Positions 34,165 through 45,989 of a stretch of DNA of 64,000 nucleotides are shown here, piece after piece. Source of the DNA: Cichorium intybus. Its lineage: Eukaryota; Streptophyta; Magnoliopsida; Asterales; Asteraceae. Position 1 is the stretch's first letter. The number at the start of each line of letters is the position of its first letter. The position numbers and the translations under genes were made by a program. The notes below the pieces were generated by a model. It was not told the DNA's origin. It saw only the letters and a list, made by a program, of their open reading frames with translations, and searched no databases. The DNA lies in contig CM042011.1 of NCBI GenBank assembly GCA_023525715.1, positions 61,446,354 through 61,510,353 on the forward strand, written 5' to 3'.

Positions 34165-35640
34165 CTCATTCTCTGCGGATATTTGTGTACATTTTGTGTA
34201 TCAAACAGCATGTTAATTACTCGGTCTCCGCGGATATTTGTGTGCATTTTGTTTTGTTCAGAATTTCACATTTACAAAACACATGGTCAAACTTGTTTTT
34301 ATTTTAACAATTTTATTAAGCGAGAAGGTTCTCAAATAAACGGATATCCCAAATATTGTTCTTCGTATCTAACGGATGGAAGTTTAACAATAAATACTAA
34401 ATTATTTGGAATTTCTCCTCGCAGTTTGCTGGACACTTGGTCAGTATTTTGGAAGGACATAAATGTCATTTCTCCAAGTGCCAACTAAAATACATTAGAC
34501 ATGGACTCCTTCAATTCCACCAATCTATACCTCATGTCTTTTAAGTTTTAACCACACAATTGGCATACAATTCCTAACCTTTTTTCCATAAATAATTTCT
34601 TTAACATTATCCATTTTCTAATCCAGCATATTTTAGTTCGAGAAAGAATTCGTTAGCGCACCTACAAGATATTAGACAATATCATATTATATTAATATTA
34701 TAACGTTTAAACATGTCTAAAATTCACATATATCTAATTATTGTATTATAATTGATTATGAAAGATAAAGTGCCTGTAGATTAGACAGGGAAATTGATTT
34801 CCAGTTTATTTGATAAACTGAATGAATAATTTTTATATATATTTTCTGTTTTCTTTTAGTAATTTAAGCCCAATTACCTTTATTTTTGTTTTTTCAGCTT
34901 TTTTTTATGTTGGCTGCTTCAAAAAATGTGGGTTCCAAAAAGGGTTCATGGAGTAAGGTCCTATCTATAAAATTCAGATGAGAAATAAAAGCAAAATTTT
35001 AGCCAAATTATAGCACATGAGAATTTATTTTAAAACATTTTAAACTTAATTTTCTACAATGATAAAAACTAGTATTAAACTAAAAATTTCAATAAGAATA
35101 AAAATATGCAATATTCTTATTCAACTTTTAGACGAGGTCTGGCCAACCGTAAGTTATTGAAACGAAAAATGAAAGATCCATGGTCCTGTTCTTAAACTTT
35201 AGGAATACAAAAAAATATATGGAATGTATTCCCCTAATAGGATATCAATATTGTAAAGGAATATCAAAAGAAATTTTAAAAATACATGAAAGGATTAAAT
35301 GAATTATAAACAAATTCTAAAAAAACAATATCAAAAGTATATGGAATGTTTCCGATCATACAATCACTATCCCAAAAACTTGTATTAGAATATTAATTTT
35401 TGTTATTTTTGGAATAATAATCATACAATATCAAAAGATATTATATAAAAATTATAGAAATAAGAAATCTCTACAGAATTGTCGAAAATTTCATATGTAT
35501 TTAAATGAGTTATAAACAATAAGTCAATAATCTTACATTATTTACCGAATAATACGATCATTTTAAAATCATAAACAAATATGGAAAATGTTTTCCGGCA
35601 CATTAAAATATAAAAATTAACGATTATAAAAATAAATTAT
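34165..35640. other. AT-rich intergenic stretch
   Basis: No gene, RNA or paired terminal repeat was recognised between the MITE and the presumed promoter region of the IST1-like gene. Confidence 0.4.
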
Positions 35641-36266
35641 ACGGGAACTCGACAGTTAATTTGCCGCTGTTTTCTAGCAAGGACGCCGTCCCTTAAACGA
35701 GACACTGCACACTTCATGGGTAGTATCGTCATTTCAACTGGCAAAAAGTTGTTCCGACGTGTCAACCCACTCCGTTAGTATATTCGGCGGGGCAAATCTC
35801 TCGTGTCATACACGCACCATATTATCGGTGTCCCACTATCTCACAAACTCATCTCCACCGTTGATTATGCAGAAAACAAGGTCTTATTCTGTTTGACATG
35901 GCCCCATCGTTGAAAGTAATGGACAAATATTGAATTGTACAGCTCACCTGATTTCACTCACCCCTCGTTCACCTTCTTCTTCTTTAGATAGTCTGCCTAT
36001 ATACATATATAGATACATATATTTTCTATATTTTTGTGTTCATATATATAGACATCATTTTCTTTTGGAATTCCCAATCAACCGTCAAATCTTCTTTTGA
36101 TTCTGGTTGATTGATTGATATATTGCTGCTTGCAAACCTTGATTCTCGCTATCTGCAATGGCGGTCATCTGATTCACATATAAAGAAGTGATCAAGTTTT
36201 TCATAATCGTCGTCTGAAGGCTGGAGCAACAAAAGTAGGATTGGAGGAATCAATAGAAACATAAAT
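35641..36266 (+). promoter_or_regulatory. presumed promoter and 5' UTR of the IST1-like gene
   Basis: This is the non-coding upstream region and is less AT-rich than its flanks. A pyrimidine patch (CCTTCTTCTTCTTTAG, about 35971-35986) and TATA-like stretches (about 35998-36050) lie roughly 220-300 bp before the ATG, a common plant core-promoter layout. The transcription start cannot be fixed from sequence. A 5' UTR intron is possible. Confidence 0.35.
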
Positions 36267-39200
36267 ATGTTAGACGCATTATTGAGAAGCAAGTTTTATT
36301 CCAAATGGTAATAAATGATCTTCATGTTTGATGTTTTTTGTGATATTTTTGTTCGAGTTTGTTGTTATTAATTCTTTTTTGTTCAAATTTGTGCGATATC
36401 AGCAAGTCAGAAATCAAGATGACGAAGAGGCGAATCGAGATTATTAAGCGGAAGAGGAACGCAATGCAGAAGTTTCTGAGGAACGATGTGGCTGATCTTC
36501 TTAAGAACGGTCTTGATTCCAATGCCTATGGCAGGGTAACTGTTTCTTCAACTTTATTGTTTCTTTCACGGTCTTCTTGTGCTCTCTTTTTGAAAAGAAC
36601 GATGGATTAATTCATCACCATTGAATGCGATCTTCCCGTGATATCACAGCGTTTGATTTTCGATAGGACTGTAATAAATCGATTTCACATTAAAAAGAGT
36701 TTTCGCTGTTAGATTCTAGAAATTTCAGAACATGGCGTTAACTTGAATTTGTTAGGAGGCTTGATTACGTAAGAACAGTTCGGTATTCTAATAAGTATTT
36801 ACTCTTGATTGCGTCACAGCTGTTTTGCTATTTCAAACAAGCATATCATTTCAAAGTTCGATAGCGTAATATAACAGGTGGGAATATATCAATATAGATG
36901 GACCTTACTTGACAACATTTATGATTCCTCCATATTATCTCTAACGTATAAACATATGCATTTGTGTGGGTCCAGTTTAATTTGATTTCATAAGAATAAT
37001 GAATGCCTCTTTCTATGATGAACTTCAAACATAAAATTAATATTGCAGCTAGATTAGACTGGTTAATGAGTAATGACTAAGCTAGTAAGCTTTATTGATC
37101 ATTGATGCCCTTTAAATTCTTTACAGATTCTTTTATTCTCTAAACAATCACAAAAAGACTTCTCTTTAAAGATTCTTTTGTTCTGATGATAACTGCCAAC
37201 TGTATTTGATAAAAACAGGTTGAACAGTTATACGTTGACCAAAATCTTTCATTATGTTATGAATTTGTCGAACAATCATGCTTGCACATTTTAAACAATC
37301 TCTCAGCCATGGATAAACAAAGGTAAACTAGTTACTTCTTGATATTATTACATAAAAGGTTCATGTAACATTAAATTTTTTTAAATAATTCTTCATTTAC
37401 ATACAGAGAATGCCCTGAAGAATGTAAGGAAGCTATCTCAACATTGATGTTTGCTGCTGCAAGATTTGCTGATTTGCCAGAATTACGTGAACTCAGAAGT
37501 TTATTTTCTGAAAGATATGGAAACTGTCTTGAACCCTATGTCAACAAAGAGGTGCTGAACATGTCTTTTTTTTTTTTTAATAAAAGTATTTCTTATTAGC
37601 TTTTGATAAAGCAAAACTAAAAGGGAAAGAATTATATTTTTAGTTTGTCAAGAACTTGAAGGCGGAAACTCCCACTGAGGAAATAAAGCTTCTAATGCTG
37701 CTTGAGATTAAATTGGAATATGATATAGAGTGGGATAACAAGCCTTTCGAACAGAAATTGTACAAATCACCTCCTTTTGTACAGGTAAACCATATTCTCA
37801 TTATCTTTTAATTGTTAGAATTATCATTATAGTTTTAAAAAAATAAAATTTGAATCATATATATTAACAGAAACTTGAAGAACAAAAAAGAAAAACTTCA
37901 TAGAATCTTAAAACTTCTATCTATCATTCTATACGCTTCAATATTCTATAGAAGGCTTTTTAGTTTCTACTTTACAAGTTCTCTTCACTTTATATATTTT
38001 CATTCAAGCCCTCCTAGAACTTGAAAGGTTACTCTGGTAACCTTTAAGTTCCTACAAAACTACAAAAGGTTACTTTCAGCTTCCACGTTCTGGACTTTAT
38101 TCTCCACGAACTCGAGCATCAACTTTCTTTTTATTCAACTTTAGTCTGCAACACAAATAAAAAAAGGATTAATTTAATATATTCTTATTTCAATTACAAG
38201 TTTCAACTTTTAACTTTCTTTTTATCAAACTTTAATCCTACAACTTCATTCTCAACAATTTTCATCATATGACAAAATGACCACCTATTTTTGCAAAAAG
38301 TTGGGGTCATATAACAAAGTGACCACCTATTTTTGCAAAATTTCTTTTTTCGTCAAATTCATGTTTTTTTAAAATGAATCACTCCTTTTTGCAAAATTAT
38401 GATGTCGTCTCACGTAATTTTTTTTTGTTTTTGATAATGATGTTAATTTGTAATGAGACCATTCATATAACAAATTTAGTAAAAGAAAAAGTATTTCAAA
38501 TAATGATATTTTGTTGTGCAACAAATCTGGGCCTTAATATACATTCTTTTGCAGGAATCTTCTCAATATAAACCCCAACATCAAATTGGGCTGGAAACAA
38601 AAACAAACCAAGAACCATCAAAAAAGCCTAGTGAAGCTGCGAAGAAGGACCATACCCATGGAAATGATTTACCCTACAAATCGCGGGTCGAAATTGAAAA
38701 GAAGAATGAAAACAATATGCCGTACAAGTCAAGGGCTGAAGTTGACAAAAAGGAGGAAGTCAAAATCAAAGTCAAAGGCAACGATACTCATCGACGTGGC
38801 TCCCCTTACTGGTCAAGCAACAGTAGTGGTTCTTCCAGCGAGAGCACAACCAGCCAAGATGACAGTGCTTCTGAAGATGGACCTTCACTAAGGTCAACGC
38901 CGCCTCCTTACTTCAAACCAGATTCAAAGCATAAAGACGATAATACCCTCGGAAGAAATTCCAATTCATTAAGGTCAGTCGGCCCTCCGTACATCAAAAC
39001 AGATTCAACCAAAAAGGAAATAATTCCAGAAGCCTCTTCCAACATTACACCGAAGCCGGTACCAAGATCAATGAGGATTCGAAGACCGTTAAAGCCGGTT
39101 GCAGGTTCGCACGGCCACAATGAAGTTTCAAAACCTACCATCAATAATTCAATTGGTGATCACGATTATGATCGTAGAGATGAAGAAGAAAATAAAAGGG

Positions 39201-39412
39201 ACAGAAAACCGTTACCTGGTCCAACACGAATAACTTCACTTCCGACTGAATTATTGGGTGGTAGTGAAGCGATTGAGGAAAGAAAAGGGCTTACGAGGGC
39301 GGTTACGTGTCAGGGGGATTCGGATTTGAATTCACGAAGCCATGTGCATCCTAAACTTCCTGATTATGATGATTTTGTAGCAAGATTAGCGGCTTTTAGA
39401 GCGGCTTCATAG
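36267..39412 (+). CDS. ISTL: IST1-like protein (ESCRT-III associated), 6 exons, 473 aa
   Basis: Exons 36267-36307, 36403-36535, 37219-37322, 37407-37551, 37644-37784 and 38555-39412 join in frame (1422 nt), all with GT-AG introns. Residues about 5-175 form the helical IST1 domain (KCKSEIKMTKRRIEIIKRKR; KNGLDSNAYGRVEQLYVD; CYEFVEQSCLHIL; CPEECKEAISTLMFAAARF; LRSLFSERYG). Residues about 190-450 are low-complexity, Lys/Ser/Pro-rich and presumably disordered. The C-terminus DDFVARLAAFRA resembles a MIM1 motif, which in IST1 proteins binds the VPS4/LIP5 MIT domains. IST1 proteins regulate the VPS4 ATPase and ESCRT-III in multivesicular-body sorting at endosomes. Plants have several ISTL paralogues and I cannot tell which this is. 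No lesion was seen. The exon 4 donor GTGCTG is weak, so its end deserves transcript support. Confidence 0.9.
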
Positions 39413-39702
39413 AAAGTTGTATTTTCTCTAGGTTCTAATGTTTGGTTTTTTTTTTTGTTTTTTGGTTACGTGTATCAGCGTCTTGCTGTTATTTTTACTA
39501 GGATTAGTGTGTTGCTACTTGCTACAAACTACAAGGTTGTTTTAATTTTACCATATAGTGTAAAGAAGTATATGAAATTTATTAAATCTTTAAGTAGATA
39601 TGATAAAACGTTGTCACAAATGCAGTTCAAACTACAAAGAAACCACAAAACTAGCCATTGATTTAATTTGAAACAACTTAAACGTATATATAGAAATGAA
39701 AA
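39413..39702 (+). other. presumed 3' UTR of the IST1-like gene
   Basis: AT-rich sequence after the stop codon, with several AATAAA-like A-rich motifs. It runs up to a MITE at 39703. The polyadenylation site is not determined. Confidence 0.4.
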
Positions 39703-39867
39703 TTCTATTTCTTCCTAATTTATCCTCCTAATTCATCCTCCTAACCTACTAAATTATGACATGTGGAATCCATTATTTCTCTCTCTTAATTTCTTCTTTT
39801 GATTTTGACACTTGTCTTGATCATGTGATTAGGAAGAAAATTAGGAATTTTTTAGGAAGAAATAGAA
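39703..39867. mobile_element. MITE (165 bp) downstream of the IST1-like gene
   Basis: TTCTATTTCTTCCTAA at 39703-39718 is exactly inverted at 39852-39867. The interior is non-coding. A target duplication is not clear, so the superfamily is not assigned. Confidence 0.7.
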
Positions 39868-39876
39868 CCTCTCATA

Positions 39877-42800
39877 TCTATACTTCTTAATAAAGGAAAG
39901 CTTTTAGTGCCACATGGCATTTTTTTAAGCGTTAATTTACCAGGTGTCATGTTCTAAGAAGCATTGAAATTATTTTCCCGCCTGACATATCTTAGAAACG
40001 GTTCACATAAATCAAATTTTTTAAACTTTTCCCATATTGTGCCTCAATTTTTTTAAACTTTTCCCATATTGTGCCTCAATTTACGGTCAGTTGAATGAAA
40101 CTTCCCCATATTTTGCCCTAAATCTTGGTGCAATCTCACCATATTTGATTCAAAGTCATTAACTCTCTCGGTTGTAAAATCCATGTTTTGCCTCAATTCT
40201 CGTTCAATTGAATGAATCCACCTTCGTTTTCCCCCATATTACACCAGTTCCACTTGCTCCATCTCCCAATCCACTCACAGAGTCACAGTCTCTTCGTTTT
40301 CCCCCACCACCGTAAATAGTACCCTCGCCACCATAGTACAAGTACAATTGAAGCCTTGTGTTCGTTGGTGCTAACAAAGAAGATACCCGGACTGAATTTA
40401 GTGTCGCGGCGGAGTCGGATACCAGTTCTACTTCTACCACCACAACCAAAAGTAACGATGATGATGATGAAGATGATGATTTTTAAGAAGACCCATATCC
40501 CCAAGACCTCGAGTATGTCTCCTAAATCAAAAGAATTAGAATCGTCTGCTCGAAATTCCCTAAAATCATGTTGTTGTGTTTTCTTAAAATTCGTCCTTGG
40601 TTTGGTTGTGTAGGTTTTGGAGCTCTTGAAGAAAAACAGAGACAACTAAAAGTTATCCGCTTAAAGGAAGATTTCATGGGTACAGTCACCGACGAGCCTC
40701 CTCTTCTTTTCCCATGTCGCCTCTTTTAGTGCCACCGGCAGCCTTTTAACAGGTTCGTAATTTCTCAAGAAAATGATTTGGGTTTGATTGTTAAATGTCG
40801 ATGTTCTTGCTTGATACTCTATTTGACTTTACTAATTAATTTAATTTCAAAAATGGACAAAGTGGAGACATCCGGCATGAAGGATGGCTTCCAGTCTTTC
40901 TCAGTGTTGCGTGAACGAAGCAGAGGTCAAACAAACCCTAAACATGCCGGCACCATCATCTCACTCTGCACCATGAAATGTTTACCCTTATTTTAAAAAT
41001 ATCATATCATATTGTCTTTCTGTGGGGTTTATTTTGTTTTAATCTGTTTGATTGTGCTGATGAACACAAAATCCCTAACAGAATGTGCTCTTTTTCAATT
41101 TTAGGTTTGACCATTTTATTCAGGCATGAATGCATCAATTACGATAAGGAGAAAGGAACTTCAACCAGCCATGGATAGCCTGAAAAGCCGGTAAAATCCC
41201 TTTTTAATGCTATTTTTGATTCCATATTTTCTTAAAACATCCATGTTAGTTTTGTTTGCAAACTGTTTTAATCTAATTCCATTTCCGTCACCACATCACA
41301 GATGCAGTTCATTTGATACATTGTTTGTATTATTTTAATCTAAACCAATATAATGAAAGCGTATAATGGTATCAAATAGAATGACATGGGTTTTAATAAT
41401 TATCTAAACCGGAACTATAATTGTTGTAGGAATATATCTTTCCAAGGTGGGGAGGTTCTTAAAACTTGCAGATTTTCCAGTCTATGGTGCTTGATTTAGA
41501 TAGACAAAATTTCTTGATCTGAATAGAAATTCACGTGACATGTGCTTCACACACGATTAAAATGAAATAATATTTGTGGTTTTGAGCTATTTAAAAGATT
41601 TTTGGTGCTATTTAAAGTCAATAACCCATGTGTTCATAGACTTTTTATTTGAATGATTAACCAAGTGATCATCTTTTTTATTTAAAAAGTATGGATAAAT
41701 GGAAGACTAACAGCTCTTTGTGAGCCGGTAAATTAGTATTCAAACCAATTCTCCTACTACATGGGTCATTCTACTAACATTCTTTTCCTTCTTTAAAAAT
41801 TAGGTTTGTATGGTTTTATTTCTAATTTAGCGTCTTACATTTCTTTTACCTCCTTAATATATTTTAAATTAAAAGTAATAAATAAATAAGTCATATTTTC
41901 GAGTGCGTGCCACAATGTATTGTACATTGCTATTTAGTTTATGAGTTTTCAAAAATTTAGATAACAAATTATGGGTTACTATCCATGATATTGCTTTAAA
42001 AACCCTACAATTCAATATCTTTCTCCTGCATGTTGATGGAATCTGCTTCTAACCTATCCGAACATGCTCCACAAGTGAACAGTAGCTAATAACTGAATGC
42101 AGATGACCAGATGTTCAGATATAGTGCAATAGTCTACAATGCCAGTCCAGATAAGGTACTAAAGACTTTGAAGCATGTGTATAAGAAGTAATAAATCGAG
42201 TCAATTGTAGGTTTAGGTTTCTAATTTTATGTTTCATGTAATCTTGATTGAATTTATTCACATTCCGATTTACAGGTTCTGATTTGTTCTATTTCTTTTT
42301 GTGCTTGATGATCCATTTTTACTCCATATCTATGGAAATGTCATGAAATTTTTTTAAGATGCCCTGCAGCAGGTATGTTTGGGGTCTTTGTTGTGCAAGT
42401 AATGGCTCACATTATGTTTGGGGCTCTGTTGTGTATAGAAGGGTATGATGAAATGGTCTTTTTTTAACAAAATAATGTTGTAATTGTGGTTTCATGTAAC
42501 AGATTGAGGAGCAAGAGGTTATATGTTTTGTTAGCATCAGGGAATTGTAAATGCAAGTTTAAGCAATCCAAACAGGGAATGGAACTCTTTTTTTGGTATC
42601 TGCAGGTGGTTAACAGCAAGGCATGTTCATTTTAAGTCTATCAATAACGATTCTCCATTTATGACTATGAGACGACACAATTTTGTCCAAAACCATTATA
42701 TACATCACACTTTTGTGGGCATTTGTGGTTAATCTGAAGAGTATAATCATATATGCATCCGACTTTGTGTTTCATTTGAAAAGAGATGCTCCAATTATGA

Positions 42801-43711
42801 AAATCATTTTGTTAATTCTACGAAAATAAGAGGGAAAAATTGGAAGATGGTTCACAGGAAATGTCAAAAGAGTAATTGTTAAAAAGTATTTTCATTTCAA
42901 AATTGAATTTTATAGTAAAGTATTAAAATATATTAAGACGTATTTATAAACAACATAGTGATTTCAAAGTTGAATTTTATAGTAAAGCATTAAGATATGT
43001 TGTTTAAAAAGGTAATAAAGATTACATATTGAGAAACATTTTAAGTCAGCGTGTTTATAGAACAATATTGTACTTTATAAACAAAACTAATTTATTTTTT
43101 GTTATAGAACAACAACTTGGAATATTACATTTTTCCAAAACTAAGTAATCGTCGAAAGAAAATTATTCATCAAAAAATAATTATTCGATGTGATCCAAGA
43201 TGAAATTATTAACCGAAAGGAAACTATTCGCCAACCAATAAATAAATATACATATCCAATCAACCAATGCATTGTGTATATTTTGACATATGAAATGTGT
43301 CGATCATTGTCGATTTAAAAAATTGAGGTTAGGGTATGATTTAGTTCAACAATTGTTTTTTTCACTTGTACTTCATATCACTAATCTATTGTTCTAGGGT
43401 TTGTCTAATATCAGGTTTCTTTTGCTTTCTTTTTCTGCTTTTTATATTTGGTTTGTTTTGATATATGTGTATGTGTTTATGTTTGACCAAGTGTTAATAA
43501 TAATGTACATTTTCATTTATTATGGGCGTTTTCCTTTAATTCAGTTTGAATAACTACTATTTTTTTATTGCAACTATATAAAGGTTTAATTTATGTTCTT
43601 AGTTTATATTGATATTTATATAGGATTTATAATTTTCACATTTGTTTGTTCATACATTATATTTATGTATTTTAAGTTGTAAATCCGTGTAACACACGGG
43701 TTATAACCTAG
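39877..43711 (+). mobile_element. non-autonomous Helitron (3.8 kb)
   Basis: The 5' end TCTATACTTCTTAATAAAGG follows an A. The 3' end has a hairpin CCGTGT-AAC-ACACGG (43685-43699), TTATAAC, and CTAG (43708-43711) before a T. This is the TC...hairpin...CTRR form with insertion between A and T. The family of ends is shared with 45990-48489. The interior has exon-like, less AT-rich stretches near 40200-41180, possibly captured gene fragments, but I recognise no protein. No Rep/helicase domain was seen. Confidence 0.8.
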
Positions 43712-43789
43712 TAGAAAATATGCAAAGCAACGTAGTTCCTAAACGATTGTTTATGGTTTTATAAAGAATTTGTGGAAACTGATCGACAA

Positions 43790-43862
43790 TCCGTTGTAGT
43801 CTAGTTGGTTAGGATACTCGGCTCTCACCCGAGAGACCCGGGTTCAAGTCCCGGCAACGGAA
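43790..43862 (+). tRNA. tRNA-Glu(CTC): tRNA-Glu (anticodon CTC)
   Basis: A 73-nt cloverleaf: acceptor TCCGTTG pairs with CAACGGA, followed by discriminator A. The D arm contains the A box (TAGTCTAGTTGG). The anticodon stem CTCGG/CCGAG encloses the loop CTCTCAC with anticodon CTC at 43824-43826. The T arm CCGGGTTCAAGTCCCGG contains the B box. It has no intron and no encoded CCA. It reads GAG codons. The sequence looks like a standard eudicot nuclear tRNA-Glu with no mismatch in any stem, so it is probably functional. Confidence 0.95.
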
Positions 43863-43866
43863 TATG

Positions 43867-43870
43867 TTTT
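43867..43870 (+). terminator. RNA polymerase III terminator of tRNA-Glu
   Basis: TTTT four bases after the discriminator base, a minimal pol III stop signal. Confidence 0.7.
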
Positions 43871-44681
43871 ATAAACTCATGCAGAATTTTGAATTCAATA
43901 TCAATCATCAATGGGTGTTTTTGTAGACTTGAATCTGGATTTGTGACGGTGTATATGTGAAAAACTGAACAGATTGTTATCGACATTCATATGGTGGTGC
44001 TGTTTGTGCCTTAAGGCGATAGTTGAAATAGCAATTGAGCTCATAAGGCTCGATTCATGACATGGAATGGTTCTCAAATTGATTCCTTGTTAAGTTGCTG
44101 ATACCAAACCTACTTCTTTGTGAGTCATAGTAATTATTAGTTAATTACACTTTTAGCAAAGATGCTTCTTTGACTCTATAATTTGGTAATCTGATGAATG
44201 TTTTGTTATTGTGAATTTGTATTTTCATATATTATTCAAATTGAAGCCATTGTATATACTGAATAACTAAATTTAGAAAAAGATGTAATAGTTCTACAAC
44301 TATATTTTCTCATAATGATCTACGATAATTTTTTAATAAATTTCTTACAAATAAGACTGAAATTCTAGAGGTAGTTAAAGTTGTGGTTTGCTATTTATTC
44401 TACTCATAAAAGTTTTTCATATATGTTACTTTTATGTATTGCATTTATATTATGCATGCTATGTTCCTATAGTTGAAACTGGGTATATTATATTCGTCCA
44501 CATCATTTACGTTTTGTGTATGTGTGAAATACATCTCAAATCCATGTCAAATGATAAGCGTAAGGGCAAGGTGTAACAAGGGTACGATTTCATGAAGGAA
44601 AAACAACCTTTGGATACTGACATATACAGGAGATGTAGAAATTATTTTTGGACTTTAATTTCAGATGGACTGTTATACGTT
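43871..44681. other. intergenic stretch, nothing recognised
   Basis: AT-rich sequence between the tRNA gene and the hAT element. No coding domain or paired terminal repeats were seen. Confidence 0.45.
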
Positions 44682-44760
44682 AATATTAGCAGGGGCGGAC
44701 GTAGTTTATTGGCAAGGGGGGGAGGTGCCCCCAACGACTGAAATTTTTTTCCATTACCTG

Positions 44761-44898
<138 letters not shown>

Positions 44899-45499
44899 GA
44901 ATGCCTCCTATTTATTTTCAAGTGCCATCTAATTTTATATAAAAAAAAGTTTGGGCTGACTATAAAAAAAAAACCCAATTAACTTAGGCCTTTAAATTGG
45001 AAACGGCAAACAACGTGGGTTGTAAAAAACCCAATTAAATTGGGCTGTAAAATTGAGTTCCCCTTTCCGGCTTTTTGACGCAAACGACGTAAATTATAAG
45101 CAGAAAAAGAAGAAACACTTTCTCCAAACTTTGTCCTACTATTCGACTGCGTCTGTGTTCGTTTCGTTCAATAAACAAAGAAAAAGATAACGGAAAGCAA
45201 GAGGAAACAATTATATTTTTGTCTTGATCTCTTCAATCTCAACAAAATGGAATATATTCTCGGTTGATTCTTACTAGCTCCAACTCCAAAGAGGTAAATT
45301 TCAAACCTAATTTCACCTTTTTACTGTCAATATAACAAACCGTAAAACCCTAAAGTATTGGTTTTATGAGGTTGTATTTTGTAGAACTGTTAATTGTAGA
45401 TTTATGAGTTTTTAGTTTAGACACTTCATTTGATTTAGGTTTTGGAAAATAAATTTGTAGATTTATTAGTATTCAATAGATTTTGGTTTTTGACAGAAA

Positions 45500-45776
45500 A
45501 TGAAAAAATACTTCAACAAAGTAACGCCTCCCGGTTCAACATATTCTAAAAGGAAGACACCATCTGTTTCAACATCTACGGAGGATAATGTTAATAGTCA
45601 TGTTCTGGTTTTTCAATCTACTTCTAATGCCTAACAATATTGTTGATTTAGATAATCTTCCTTGTGATACAACTGATAGACCAAGAATCTTGAGTTATAA
45701 TGTTAATCAAAGAGATGAAATAAGACGTCGTTACTGGCTTAAAGGACCTAATCAACCAAGTGGACTTTTTTGGTAA
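45500..45776 (+). pseudogene. hAT/ZMYM1-like transposase N-terminus, truncated
   Basis: It starts at MKKYFNKV (ATG 45500), a common N-terminus of plant TTF/ZMYM1-like hAT proteins. After a frame change near 45630 it continues as VDLDNLPCDTTDRPRILSYN and YWLKGPNQPSG, resembling the conserved block before the TTF zinc finger in that family. The frame ends at 45776. The zinc finger, the catalytic domain and the dimerisation domain are absent. Confidence 0.65.
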
Positions 45777-45989
45777 TGTAATGTTCATATCGACTTATGA
45801 GAATCTAAAAGTTTTTTTGACCCGACCTAATTTATTATTTATTATTATTGATTAATGTTTATTATGCCCCCAATGTTTGAATATCCTAGATCCGCCACTG
45901 AATATTAGTATCTGGTATATTAGCTTAATAATAGCTTAACTTTGCTGCTTTCGTATTGTAAGTACGTGTTGCTATAATTTTGAATGTCA

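Noticed and set aside
38586..38891. Alternate-frame ORF within the last IST1-like exon
   Set aside because: It overlaps the real frame, which joins five upstream exons and ends at the conserved C-terminal motif.
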